Assembly (NCBI RefSeq): GCF_016921115.1
Contig: NZ_JAFFZS010000001.1
Location: 310,001 to 374,000, forward strand
DNA length: 64,000 nucleotides
Reading direction: 5' to 3'
Origin: Streptomyces actuosus
Lineage (GTDB): Bacteria; Actinomycetota; Actinomycetes; Streptomycetales; Streptomycetaceae
Shown piece by piece: positions 50,209 to 59,013 of this stretch. Under the pieces are notes generated by a model. It was given only the letters and a program-made list of their open reading frames with translations, was not told the origin of the DNA and made no database searches. The translations under genes were made by a program, and so were the position numbers. Position 1 is the stretch's first letter; every line of letters starts with the position of its first letter.

Positions 50209-51567
50209 ATGTATCCCGCAGCCACCCCCACCGAGCCGCCGCCCGACCGCGCCGCGCCCCCGGCGCCGTCCTCGGATCACATCGACGCGTTGATGCGCAA
50301 CCTCGCCGCACTCCCCCCGGGCCCGCACCGCCGGGCGGAGCGGGAGCGGGCGATCGGCCTGCTCGTACCGCTGGCCCGCCGTCTGGCCCGTCGTTTCCAC
50401 GGCCGCAGTGAGGACGCCGACGACCTCGTGCAGGTCGCCTCCGTCGGGCTCATCAAGGCAGTCGACGGGTACGACCCCGGTCTCGGGCACGCCTTCCTGT
50501 CGTACGCGGTGCCCACGGTGGTCGGCGAGATCAAGCGGCACCTCAGGGACCGGGCGGGAGTCCTGCGGCTGCCCCGGCGGTACCAGGAGGCCCGCGGCCC
50601 CGTCCTGCAGGCCGTCGAGGAGCTCCAGCAGCGCAACGGGGGGCACTCGCCCACGCCTCAGGAGATCGCGGAGCACACCGGGCTGGAGCCGGACCGCGTC
50701 ACCGGCACACTGCAGGCCGTCCACGCGTGCCGTCCGCGGTCCCTCGACGCGAAGAGCGACGTGGGCGGCGACCGTCCGCTGCTGTCCCTGATCGGCACCG
50801 AGGACCGGGAACTCGACCGGGTCCTGGACTCCCTGGCTCTGGCCTCCGCCCTGGAGCGGCTGTCGGAGCGGGACCGGCTCGTTCTGCATCTCAGGTTCTA
50901 CCAGGACCGGACCCAGCAGCAGATCGCCGACGTCATCGGCGTCTCGCAGATGCAGGTCTCCCGCATCCTGGCGCGCTGCCTGCGGCAGCTGCGCGAGATG
51001 CTCGTGGCGACCGAACCCGAGCAGGAACGCGCGGCGCCGAAGACCGCGGACGCCGACGTCCTCCGGCCACCGGAGCCCGCCGAGCGGGTACCGCCCGAGG
51101 AGCCCGCCGACGGGGCGCAGACGCGCCGAGCGGCGCCCACGGGGAGCGGGGCCCGTGGGCGCCCGGCCCGCGTCCGGCGCCCGCCTCGCGCCCTCACCGC
51201 CGGGCGGGAGGCCCGGCGGCCCGGCGGGTCGGCTCCCTCCCGCCGCGGTGGCCCGGGCCGGTTCCGGGCCTCGGTGGGGAACCGCCGACCGCTCGGCACC
51301 CCGCCCCCGCGGCGGCGTGCGTGCCGCGCGGGGGCGTGCAGGCCCGGCCGGACCCTGCGCGCCCCCTGCTCCACGGGGTGCGGCGACCATGAACGGCACA
51401 TGTCGCAGCCACGTCCGCCGCCCCCTCACCTCGCCGCACAACACCCCACCTCCCCGGTGAACTTCGCGCGCCCGCACGCCATGAACGCGGCCATCTCCTC
51501 ATACCCCACCTGCACGAACTCCGGCTCTCCCCCGCAGCCCGATCGAACGCGCCCAGGAACCCGTTGA
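50209..51567 (+). CDS. RNA polymerase sigma factor, SigB/SigF/SigG family, with a long C-terminal extension
   Basis: Residues about 25-272 form a complete group 3 sigma factor: region 2 (LVPLARRLARRF, EDADDLVQVASVGLIKAVDGYDP, SYAVPTVVGEIKRHLRD), region 3 (RRYQEARGPVLQAVEELQQRNG, TPQEIAEHTGL) and region 4 (LSERDRLVLHLRFYQDRTQQQIADVIGVSQMQVSRILAR). Family members normally end here. The frame continues for about 180 low-complexity residues rich in Pro, Arg and Gly. Its last part (51426-51567) is antisense to a broken TPP-enzyme gene. The extension probably arose when a deletion removed the original stop codon or downstream DNA. ATG 50209 is chosen; the ribosome site is weak. Confidence 0.85.
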   Translation: MYPAATPTEPPPDRAAPPAPSSDHIDALMRNLAALPPGPHRRAERERAIGLLVPLARRLARRFHGRSEDADDLVQVASVGLIKAVDGYDPGLGHAFLSYAVPTVVGEIKRHLRDRAGVLRLPRRYQEARGPVLQAVEELQQRNGGHSPTPQEIAEHTGLEPDRVTGTLQAVHACRPRSLDAKSDVGGDRPLLSLIGTEDRELDRVLDSLALASALERLSERDRLVLHLRFYQDRTQQQIADVIGVSQMQVSRILARCLRQLREMLVATEPEQERAAPKTADADVLRPPEPAERVPPEEPADGAQTRRAAPTGSGARGRPARVRRPPRALTAGREARRPGGSAPSRRGGPGRFRASVGNRRPLGTPPPRRRACRAGACRPGRTLRAPCSTGCGDHERHMSQPRPPPPHLAAQHPTSPVNFARPHAMNAAISSYPTCTNSGSPPQPDRTRPGTR

Positions 51568-51649
51568 TCCCGTCCCCCGGGTAGCCGTACACCCGCTCCA
51601 CACCCCACTCGGTCAATCGCTGCAGCACATAGTCGGCGACGTCGGTCAT
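51426..51649 (-). pseudogene. Remnant of a thiamine-diphosphate enzyme (pyruvate oxidase/dehydrogenase, PoxB-like)
   Basis: From the ATG at 51649 the first 38 residues read VADYVLQRLTEWGVERVYG, then PGDGINGFLGAFDRA, the N-terminus of PoxB-like TPP enzymes. Near 51524-51532 the frame shifts; in another frame the homology resumes as PEFVQVGYEEMAAFMACG, then RAKFTGEVGCCAA. It then ends abruptly near 51426, where the family would continue for about 500 more residues. So the gene is both frameshifted and truncated. The rest of its coding region is missing, replaced by the tail of the sigma factor gene on the other strand. Confidence 0.85.
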
Positions 51650-51950
51650 GGGAGCCTCCCCAACGGTGGTCGCGAATCGGCGGACGGGTGCTGGGTAGCC
51701 AGGGTGGGGGCGGGGTGAACAGGCCGGTCCCCGTCGGACGAGGCGACCCGGGCGGTGAGGGCGCGGGCCTGCCGGCCGTCGGAGGCACGTTCACCCGGCG
51801 CCCGGCCGGCCGGTGCCGCAGCGCCGGACGTGCACGCCGGGCGGGGAGCGCGGCGAGGCTTCCTCCGGCGGCAGGCGGGCACGCCCCGGCGCCCCGGCGC
51901 AACGCGCGGGAGGCTTCGCCGTCGAGGGGGACCGAGTCCCGCTGCGGGCG
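51650..51950. other. Gene-free stretch (301 bases)
   Basis: Region upstream of the TPP-enzyme remnant and downstream of the HAD hydrolase gene. It presumably held the promoter of the lost gene. No further feature was seen. Confidence 0.5.
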
Positions 51951-52643
51951 TCAGTGCGGGACGCCGCGCAGTTGACGGGCCAGGTCGGTGAGGTCCGTCG
52001 CATCCCGGTCCGCGGCGTGCATCGAAGTGGGCCGGGGCAGGTCCGTGCGGTGCACCCAGGCGGTGCCGAGACCGGCCCGCGCGGCGCCGTCGACGTCCCA
52101 TGGGTGGGCCGAGACCAGCATCGCGTCCGCGGCGTCGACCTCCGCGGTGCGCAGGGCGTGCGCGTAGGCGTCCGGTGCGGGTTTCCAGCGCCCTCCCGCA
52201 CCCCGCACGTCGAGGTGCGTCTCGAAGTGTCGGGCGACGTCCGCGCGGGCCAGGGCCGCGCGCGTGGTGCCGGACGAGCCGTTGGTCAGGGTGAGCAGGC
52301 GGAGGCCCGCCTCGTGCAGGGCCCGGACGCCGTCGGGGACGTCGGGGTGGACGGGCAGGGCGGGGAGCGCGCCGAGGACGTGCCGGACGGCCCGTTCGGG
52401 GTCCGGCCCGTCCGGCTGCCCGACGGCCAGCAGCGCGCGCAGGCCGTCGCCGGCCACAGCGGCGAAGGGGGCGGGCGCGCCGGCCAGGGTCAGGGCGATG
52501 CCGTCGCGCAGGACGCCGGCGAACCAGACGGGCAGCAGGCGGGCGTGCAGTCCGACCTCCTCCAGACAGGCGCCGAGCGGCGCCAGGTCGATGAGCGTCT
52601 CGTTGACGTCGAAGATCAGCACCCGTGGGGTGTCGGCGGGCAT
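51951..52643 (-). CDS. HAD family hydrolase, haloacid dehalogenase type II-like
   Basis: A 230-residue hydrolase. Motif I FDVNETLIDL (about 11-20, nucleophile Asp12; Asn in the third position is the L-2-haloacid dehalogenase pattern), motif II LTLTNGS (about 117-123), motif III Lys in GRWKPAPDAY (about 153) and motif IV SAHPWDVDGAARAGL (about 177-191) are all present. It hydrolyses a small organic halide or phosphate; the substrate is unknown. CAGGAGGA precedes the ATG at 52643. It is divergent from the radical SAM gene across 286 bases. Confidence 0.9.
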   Translation of the reverse strand: MPADTPRVLIFDVNETLIDLAPLGACLEEVGLHARLLPVWFAGVLRDGIALTLAGAPAPFAAVAGDGLRALLAVGQPDGPDPERAVRHVLGALPALPVHPDVPDGVRALHEAGLRLLTLTNGSSGTTRAALARADVARHFETHLDVRGAGGRWKPAPDAYAHALRTAEVDAADAMLVSAHPWDVDGAARAGLGTAWVHRTDLPRPTSMHAADRDATDLTDLARQLRGVPH

Positions 52644-52929
52644 GGGGTCCTCCTGTCCGCCCCGGCGTGCCGAGGACGCCGGTGGGCCGTGCGTTGCTCC
52701 ACCTCCCGGAGTGCCCCCAGGTCCCCCGGCCACGCGTGTGCCGAAGCGCCCTGTGCGGGTGCTCCCCGGGCGATCGGCGACGGCCGGGCCGCACTCCCGT
52801 CGGACGTCCCCGCCGGGCCCGGGCGGCGGAGAGCGGCGCCGGCGAACGGCGGCCGACCGGTCGTTCCGTGTTTCCCGGGGGCCACATGCGGATACCCCGG
52901 TTGCTGCCCGAACCGCCTGTGAGGTGATC

Positions 52930-54408
52930 ATGCGTCTGCTGCTCGTCCACCCCAGCGCCCTGATGTACTCGGAGATCTTCCTCCGGCTGGAGCCGCTCGG
53001 GCTCGAACGGGTTGCCGGTGCCGCCCGGGAGGCGGGGCACGAGGTCCGGATCGTCGATCTCCAGGTGCTCGACCGGCGCGAGCTCGACACGGAGATCGGC
53101 GCCTTCCGTCCCGAGGCCCTCGGGATCTCCCTCAACTACCTGGCCAACATCCCGGAGGCCATCGAGATCGCCCGCCGGGTCAAGGCGGCCGTGCCGGGCT
53201 GTTTCGTCTTCTTCGGCGGGCACAGCGTGTCCTTCGTCGCCCCGGACGTGCTGGAGCAGGCCGAGGGCGCAGTCGACGCGGTGGTCCGGGGCGAGGGGGA
53301 ACCCGCCGTCGTCCCCCTGCTGGAGGCCGTCCGGGACGGCGGTGTGGACGACGTCCCCGGCGTCGTCACCCCGCACGGGCGCGGCCCCGCACCGCTGCTG
53401 ATGCACGGCATCGACGCCCCCCGCCCGGCCCGGGACCTCATGCGGCGCCGCAACCGGTACTTCATCGGGGAGCTGGATCCGTGCGCCTCGATCGAGTTCA
53501 CCCGCGGCTGCCCGTGGGACTGCTCCTTCTGCTCGGCCTGGACGTTCTACGGCCGCAACTACCGCAAGGCGTCCCCGGAGGCCGCCGCGGAGGAACTGGC
53601 GGGCATCCGCGAGCCCAACGTGTTCGTCGTCGACGACGTGGCGTTCATCCGCCCCGAGCACGGGAACGCGATCGCCGCCGAACTGGAGCGGCGGCGCATC
53701 CGCAAGCGCTACTACCTGGAGACGCGCAGCGACGTCCTGCTGCGCAACTCCGAGGTCTTCGAGCGCTGGGCGCGGCTGGGGCTGTCGTACATGTTCCTCG
53801 GCATGGAGGCGCTGGACGAGGAGGGGCTGGACCAGTTCCGCAAGCGGGTCAGCCCGGACGACAACTTCCACGCCCTGGAGGCCGCCCGCCGGCTCGGCAT
53901 CAACGTGGCGATCAACCTCATCGTGGATCCGGACTGGGACGCCGACCGGTTCCGCCTGGTGCGGGATTTCGCCCTGTCGGTGCCGGAGATCGTGCATCTG
54001 ACGGTGATGACGCCGTATCCGGGCACGGAGATCTGGCACACCGAGTCCCGCCGTCTGACCACCCGCGACTACCGGCTCTTCGACATCCAGCACGCCGTGG
54101 TGCCCACCCGGCTGCCGCTGGAGGAGTTCTACCGGGAGCTGGTGCGCACCCAGGCCGTGATCAACCGCAAGCACCTCGGGCTGCGCAACGCGATCGGGGC
54201 GGGCCGGGTGCTCGGCCGCAATCTGCTGCGCGGGCAGACCAACTTCGCGCGGATGCTCTGGAAGTTCAACGACGTCTACAACCCGCGCCGTCAGCTGGCC
54301 GACCACCGGCGCCCGGTCCGCTACGAGCTGCCACTCCCCCAGCCGATCGACGTCGGGGACCGGCAGCAGCTGTACATCCACGCCCGGCCGTCCCGCGACC
54401 GCGGCTGA
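52930..54408 (+). CDS. hpnR: B12-binding radical SAM protein, probable hopanoid C-3 methylase HpnR
   Basis: A 492-residue enzyme. A cobalamin-binding domain (about 1-150) lacks the base-off His motif and ends in VVRGEGEPAVVPLLEAV. The radical SAM domain has the cluster motif CPWDCSFC (about 196-203) in the context EFTRGCPWDCSFCSAWTFYG, followed by VFVVDDVAFIRPEHG and YPGTEIWHTESRRLT. This core is what I recall from HpnR enzymes, which add the C-3 methyl group to hopanoid lipids using methylcobalamin and SAM. No other hopanoid gene is nearby, so assignment rests on sequence resemblance alone. GAGGTG precedes the ATG. Confidence 0.72.
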   Translation: MRLLLVHPSALMYSEIFLRLEPLGLERVAGAAREAGHEVRIVDLQVLDRRELDTEIGAFRPEALGISLNYLANIPEAIEIARRVKAAVPGCFVFFGGHSVSFVAPDVLEQAEGAVDAVVRGEGEPAVVPLLEAVRDGGVDDVPGVVTPHGRGPAPLLMHGIDAPRPARDLMRRRNRYFIGELDPCASIEFTRGCPWDCSFCSAWTFYGRNYRKASPEAAAEELAGIREPNVFVVDDVAFIRPEHGNAIAAELERRRIRKRYYLETRSDVLLRNSEVFERWARLGLSYMFLGMEALDEEGLDQFRKRVSPDDNFHALEAARRLGINVAINLIVDPDWDADRFRLVRDFALSVPEIVHLTVMTPYPGTEIWHTESRRLTTRDYRLFDIQHAVVPTRLPLEEFYRELVRTQAVINRKHLGLRNAIGAGRVLGRNLLRGQTNFARMLWKFNDVYNPRRQLADHRRPVRYELPLPQPIDVGDRQQLYIHARPSRDRG

Positions 54409-54533
54409 CCCGCCTCGGCCGTCCGCCGGGCCCGCGGCGAGCCCGACCGGGCGCGACGGGCATCCCGGGCGCTCCGGGTGGTACCCGGGGGATGTCCGGC
54501 GGCTCCCGCCGGGCTCGGTCATCGGGAGGCGCC

Positions 54534-55595
54534 ATGGAGGCGCTGCGTCGGCTCGACGCGTTCCAGAGACGGCACCACTGGCTGGGCATGCCGCTGGGTG
54601 TGCTGTACAAGTTCGCCGACGACCAGGGCCTGTTCCTGGCCGCCCTGATCGCCTACTACGGCTTCGTGTCCCTCTTCCCCCTCCTGCTGCTGCTCGTCTC
54701 CGCCCTGGCGGTGCTGCTCCAGAACGACCCGGCGCTTCAGGAGCAGGTCCTGAACTCGGCGCTGCGGAAGTTCCCGGTGCTGGGCGACCAGCTGAGGGAG
54801 AACATCCACTCCCTGCGCGGCAACGGAGTGGCCCTGACCGTGGGGGTGCTGGGCAGCCTGTACGGCGGTCTGGGCGTGGCGCAGGCGGTCCAGCACGCGC
54901 TGAACAAGATCTGGGGCGTGCCCCGCCACGCGCGGCCCAATCCGCTGCACTCCCGGGTGCGCGGGCTGATGTTCATCGGGCTGCTGGCGGTCGGCCTGTT
55001 CGTGACCAGCGGGGTGCTGGCCACGGCCTCCTTCGACGAGGTGTTCGGACTGCGGGTCGGGAGCATACTCCGGCTGGTCGCGGTCCTGGCCGTGATCGTG
55101 GTGAACGCCGCCCTGCTGGTGCTCACGGTGCGGATCCTCACCCGCGCCCAGGTCACCCTGCGGTACGTGTGGGTACCCGCGCTGGGCGGGGCCTGCGCCT
55201 GGCAGTTGCTGCAGTGGGGCGGCACGTACTACGTGCGGAACTACGTGAGCGGTGCGGGCGCCACGTACGGCATGTTCGCCATCGTGCTCGGGCTGCTGGC
55301 CTGGCTGTACCTGGGAGCCCTGGTGTTCGTGCTGACGGTGGAGACCGCGGCGGTCCACTCGCACCGGCTGTGGCCGCGCAGCCTGCTCACACCGTTCACC
55401 GACGACGTCCGGCTCAGCCACGCCGACCGCCGCGCCTACCGGTCGTACGCCATGGCGGAGAGTTTCAAGGGCTTCCAGAAGGTCACCGTCGAGTTCCACA
55501 CCGAGCCGTTCCCGGGTACCAACACCACGGACGGGCCTCCCGCCGTCGACGGCACGGGTCCGCCGGACGACCCCGCACGGCCCGACGCCGGTTGA
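54534..55595 (+). CDS. YihY/BrkB family membrane protein
   Basis: A 353-residue integral membrane protein with the family start FADDQGLFLAALIAYYGFVSLFPLLLLLVSAL (about 24-55), six hydrophobic helices up to about residue 285 and the conserved GSLYGGLGVAQAVQHALNKIW (about 102-122) and YYVRNYVSGAGATYGMFAIVLGLLAWLYL. The C-terminal 70 residues are hydrophilic (VTVEFHTEPFPG), as in actinobacterial members. Once called ribonuclease BN, the family is now regarded as transporter-like with no known substrate. GGGAGG precedes the ATG at 54534. Confidence 0.9.
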   Translation: MEALRRLDAFQRRHHWLGMPLGVLYKFADDQGLFLAALIAYYGFVSLFPLLLLLVSALAVLLQNDPALQEQVLNSALRKFPVLGDQLRENIHSLRGNGVALTVGVLGSLYGGLGVAQAVQHALNKIWGVPRHARPNPLHSRVRGLMFIGLLAVGLFVTSGVLATASFDEVFGLRVGSILRLVAVLAVIVVNAALLVLTVRILTRAQVTLRYVWVPALGGACAWQLLQWGGTYYVRNYVSGAGATYGMFAIVLGLLAWLYLGALVFVLTVETAAVHSHRLWPRSLLTPFTDDVRLSHADRRAYRSYAMAESFKGFQKVTVEFHTEPFPGTNTTDGPPAVDGTGPPDDPARPDAG

Positions 55596-55625
55596 ACCGG
55601 CCACCGCACACCCACTGGAGCCGAG

Positions 55626-56063
55626 ATGTGGAAGCCGTGGAAGCGCTTCAAGGGCGCCGCCCAGCAGCGGCCCGTCCCGCTGGAGCTGTGCGATCTGTGC
55701 GGCACGGCCTTCCCCGAGGCCGAAGCGGTGACCGCGGACGTCCCGGACTCCTCCTGCGCGCATCCCGCACACGACGGGTACGACGGGCTGCGGCGGATCA
55801 CCGCCTGCGGTACGGAGCACGTCGAGGTCCTCCGGGAGGAGTACCTCCGGCGCCCGTTCGTGCAGGAGGAACTCTGGGCCGCCAAGATCGTCCGCGCGTT
55901 CGGTTCCGGTCCGCCCGTGCGCGGCCTGGAGGAGCTCGGCCGCCGGACGGGCCTGCACGGGCCGGAGATCCGCCGTGCGATCGCCTGGCACAACGAGCGG
56001 CTGCGGCGCATCGGCCCCGGCGGCCCGGAGGGCACGGCCGGGAGGAGGGGCTGCGGACGCTGA
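55626..56063 (+). CDS. Conserved-looking hypothetical protein with a CxxC motif
   Basis: A 145-residue soluble protein. It starts with a basic MWKPWKRFKG and has CDLCGTAF (Cys pair near residues 22-25), two more Cys (SSCAHPAH; TACGTEHVEVLREEY) that could complete a zinc site, and a helical C-terminal half (ELGRRTGLHGPEIRRAIAWHNERLRRIG). I do not recognise the family. GGAG precedes the ATG, and it lies 30 bases after the YihY/BrkB gene, so it is probably in the same transcript. Confidence 0.7.
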   Translation: MWKPWKRFKGAAQQRPVPLELCDLCGTAFPEAEAVTADVPDSSCAHPAHDGYDGLRRITACGTEHVEVLREEYLRRPFVQEELWAAKIVRAFGSGPPVRGLEELGRRTGLHGPEIRRAIAWHNERLRRIGPGGPEGTAGRRGCGR

Positions 56064-56107
56064 GGGTTCCGGGCACTGTCCCGGGTGGCCGCGGTGCGGG
56101 CGCCCGG

Positions 56108-56452
56108 GTGTTGCTGCCGGCGGCGGCGAATCCCCCACTGGACACCGCCCGCCTCGACGTCGTCCCGGCGGGCCTGTGGGGCAGGTCGGAGGCCGCGCGC
56201 ACGCCGGTACGGTCCGGCTCCGAGTCGAGTGCTCCCCTGCTGTTCGGGGTCCTCGCCGCACACGTGCTCGGGGGAGACGGGCCGGCCGGAGGGCTGCAGG
56301 ACGCGTTCCTGGTGTGCCTGGTGCCGCTGGCCGCCGCAGGGCTGCTGACCCTGGTGGCCCTGCGGACGTACCCGAGGGACGTGCACACGGCACTGGCGTC
56401 GAACCGGTACGCACGGCGCTTCGGGGAGAGCGAAGCCTCTTCCCGGCGCTGA
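56108..56452 (+). pseudogene. C-terminal remnant of an MFS (DHA2-type) transporter
   Basis: The frame reads NPPLDTARLDVVPAGLWGRSE near 56140, two hydrophobic helices (SSAPLLFGVLAAHVLGG; DAFLVCLVPLAAAGLLTLVAL) and RTYPRDVHTALAS. This matches the last two helices and tail of actinobacterial MFS transporters of about 420-450 residues. The ten or more preceding helices are absent, and no proper start codon or ribosome site is visible (GTG 56108 is the first candidate). A deletion remnant is more likely than a functional small membrane protein. Confidence 0.7.
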
Positions 56453-56533
56453 GGGAAGCGGAGGGACAGCCGGGCACAGGACGGGTGACCGGATGCCGTT
56501 TGGGGAGGCGGGGGCCGGGTCACTCAGCCGGAT

Positions 56534-57358
56534 GTGCGCGAACCCGGGACCAGCACCGTCGGGCGCCGCCTGCTGCGCGCCGTGCGCAACGGGGCCGGCT
56601 GGATCGGTGCCCACCCTCTCGTCAGGCGTGGCCGTGACCTGGAACTGATGCACCGGGCCACGGGCTTCGCCACCCTGGCCCTGGTCACCCTGGCGCCGCT
56701 GCTGATCGTGGTGGCGGCGGCCGACCCGTTGGGCCGCGGTGGCTTCGCGGCGTGGCTGGCGGACGGGATGGGGGCGTCCGGGAAGTCGGCGCAGAACCTG
56801 ACCGGCATCATCAGCCCGCCGCCCGACGTGGTCGGCACCACCAGTGTCTGGGGCGGCATCGCGCTGGCGGTGTTCGGCGTGGCCCTCGGCGGCGGCGTGC
56901 AGAACGGCTACGAGCGGATCTGGGAAGTGCCCCCGGGGCCGTGGCACCGCGTCTGGCGGCAGGCCACCTGGCTGGTGATGCTCACCGGGTACCTGTACCA
57001 GGAGGTCCAGACCCGCAGCGCGCTCGCCGGACCGCCGCGGATCGCCCTGTCGTCCGCGACGGGCGTGCTGTTCTTCTGGTGGGGCCAGCGCTTCCTGCTG
57101 GGCGGCCAGGTCCGCTGGCGGCGGCTGTTTCCCGGCGCGGTCGCCACCATGGCAGGCCTGGTGGGCCTTCGGGGCTTCTCGTCCCTGTTCTTCACCCCGC
57201 TCATCGTCGACAACGCCATCAGCTACGGAACGGTGGGCATCGTGCTGGTCGTCGAGTCGTGGCTGATCGGCGTGGGATTCGTCGTCTTCGGCGGGTCCAT
57301 GCTCGGCCGGTGGATCAGCGAGCACCATCTGCATCGGCACGAGGACGACCGACGGTGA
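56534..57358 (+). CDS. YihY/BrkB-like membrane protein, short form
   Basis: A 274-residue integral membrane protein with about six helices (ATLALVTLAPLLIVVAAADP near 47; WGGIALAVFGVALGGGVQNGYERIWEV near 106; SSATGVLFFWWGQRFLLGG; PLIVDNAISYGTVGIVLVVESWLIGVGFVVF). The LGGGVQNGYERIWEVP segment corresponds to the conserved GVAQAVQxALNxIWxVP region of YihY/BrkB proteins, so it is a diverged second member just downstream of the full-length one. The start is GTG 56534 with no clear ribosome site. Confidence 0.75.
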   Translation: MREPGTSTVGRRLLRAVRNGAGWIGAHPLVRRGRDLELMHRATGFATLALVTLAPLLIVVAAADPLGRGGFAAWLADGMGASGKSAQNLTGIISPPPDVVGTTSVWGGIALAVFGVALGGGVQNGYERIWEVPPGPWHRVWRQATWLVMLTGYLYQEVQTRSALAGPPRIALSSATGVLFFWWGQRFLLGGQVRWRRLFPGAVATMAGLVGLRGFSSLFFTPLIVDNAISYGTVGIVLVVESWLIGVGFVVFGGSMLGRWISEHHLHRHEDDRR

Positions 57359-57689
57359 CGATGCTCGTGGTGACGCCGCCGGCGGGCCTGGCCCATCGAC
57401 TGACTGACGTCTCGGACTGTGCCCGCTCCTGCGACTCGGCGTCCATCGGAGCATCCCCCCGAAGGGCCGCCCGGCAGCGCGGTTCCGGGCCGCCCGGGCC
57501 GGCCGCTCGGACCGTCCGGTCCGTGGGCACCAGGGGGCGTGTTCGGGTCCGGGCGGGCCAGGTGGGCGGGCCGGCCCGGGTGCGCCCCGGGGCACACCCG
57601 GGGTGTCGCTCCCCTGCTCCCAAGTGAGGCCCGGCGGCCCTGCGGCCCCGGGAGGACCGTCGCCCGCGCGCACGCGGGACAGGGCGGTT
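57359..57689. other. Convergent gene-free region (331 bases) with a bidirectional hairpin
   Basis: It contains a nearly perfect hairpin: arms CCCGGGTGCGCCCC (57575-57588) and GGGGCACACCCGGG (57589-57602), with one mismatch and almost no loop. It lies between the converging YihY-like and glycosyltransferase genes and could terminate both. No gene was seen. Confidence 0.6.
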
Positions 57690-58796
57690 TCAGCCGGTGG
57701 CCCTGGCGGCCCGGGCGGCCTGCTCGACGACACGGAGCACGGCGTCGTCGTCCCGGAAGGCCGCGTGTCCCCGTGCGACGGCGCGGTCCCGGTCCGGCCC
57801 GGGCGCGGTGAGCCGGTGCAGGACGGAGAGCAGACCTGCCGTGTCCCGGGCGGGCCGGGTCAGACCGAGCGCGGCCATGGCGGCCACGCCCTCGGCGCCG
57901 TGGCCGGGCAGCGGGCGGTACGCCACCACCGGCAGTCCCGCGGCCAGGGCCTGGACGGCGGTCTGCCCGGCCGCGTTGTCCACCAGGGCACCGGCCGCCG
58001 CCATCAGCCCGGGCATGTCCTCGACCCAGGCCGGCGCGAGGACGCCGGGCACCGTCGACAGACGGCGGCGCAGGCGCTCGTTGCGGCCGCAGAGCGCCAC
58101 GGGGAGGAAGCCGCCGTGCTCCGCCAGCAGCCGCGCGGTCTCGACGGGGCGCGAGGCCGCGCCCCAGGCCCCGGACGACAGCAGGACGGCCGTCCGCCCG
58201 GGAGCCCGCCCGTCGAAGAGCTCCCGCCAGCGCGGAGCGCCCCTTGCAGGGCGGAGGAACCCGGGGGCGACGAGCGGGCCGGTGACGTCGGCGGGCACAC
58301 CGAGGTCCTGGCGCACCACGCGGGCGGCGTCCTCGGTGAGGCAGACGTAGTGGTCGTTGCCGGCGTGCAGCCACTGGCGGTGCACGGCGAAGTCGATCAC
58401 GAACACGACGCTCGGGACCGTCAGCCGACCCCGTTCCCGCAGGTGTCCGGTCAGCTGCGCGGCGAGATGGAACACGGGCACCACCACGTCCGCGCCCGTG
58501 CGGTCGGCGATCTCCGTCAGGGCGTCGGCGGCGAGCCGGGCCAGCGGGACGCCGCTGGGGCGGTTGCCGGTGCCGCGGCGCAGGAAAGCGCGGTACAGGC
58601 CGCCGTAGGCCCAGGGGAAGTGCCGCACGGACGCCCGGTAGAAGTCGTGCAGTGCGCTGCCCAGGCCGTACGGCAGCAGTTGCAGGACGTCCGCGACGTG
58701 GGCCCGGTGGCCCGCTTCCCGGGCCCGGCGGGCGAGTTCGGCGGCCACCGTGTCGTGGCCGGCTCCCATGCTCGCACTGACGATCAGGACGCGCAC
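57690..58796 (-). CDS. Glycosyltransferase, MGDG synthase/MurG-like (GT28 type)
   Basis: A 368-residue GT-B-fold enzyme. It has the N-terminal LIVSASMGAGHDTVAAELARRAREAGH, which is the signature of the monogalactosyldiacylglycerol synthase N-domain. A middle segment contains VVPVFHLAAQLTGHL and VVFVIDFAVHRQWLH. The C-terminal half has the nucleotide-sugar loop VDNAAGQTAVQALAAGLPVVAYRPLPGHG (about 283-311). Enzymes of this type transfer a sugar from UDP- or GDP-sugar to a lipid or natural product. The start is GTG 58796, with a weak ribosome site; an upstream ATG would add an unlikely 40-residue leader. Confidence 0.82.
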   Translation of the reverse strand: MRVLIVSASMGAGHDTVAAELARRAREAGHRAHVADVLQLLPYGLGSALHDFYRASVRHFPWAYGGLYRAFLRRGTGNRPSGVPLARLAADALTEIADRTGADVVVPVFHLAAQLTGHLRERGRLTVPSVVFVIDFAVHRQWLHAGNDHYVCLTEDAARVVRQDLGVPADVTGPLVAPGFLRPARGAPRWRELFDGRAPGRTAVLLSSGAWGAASRPVETARLLAEHGGFLPVALCGRNERLRRRLSTVPGVLAPAWVEDMPGLMAAAGALVDNAAGQTAVQALAAGLPVVAYRPLPGHGAEGVAAMAALGLTRPARDTAGLLSVLHRLTAPGPDRDRAVARGHAAFRDDDAVLRVVEQAARAARATG

Positions 58797-59013
58797 GGGG
58801 CCGCCGGCACGGCCGGGCCGGGGGCGGTGCGAGGAGGAGGGGGCAGCCACGCACGCCCAGGTGTCCGTCCACGAAACCGCCCAAACGTGCGTCACCTCGC
58901 GTTTCGGGCGCATGCTGCAGGGATACTCCGTGCCTGCCCCGTCCTCACGATCCGGAAGGCGTCGCGCATCTGCTCGTTCCCGGAGTCCGCCGTCGCAGCC
59001 GAGGTCACCCACC

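Noticed and set aside
49672..51477. 601-codon minus-strand frame opposite the sigma factor
   Set aside because: Antisense to an intact sigma factor; the apparent motif-like stretches are shadows of regions 2-4.
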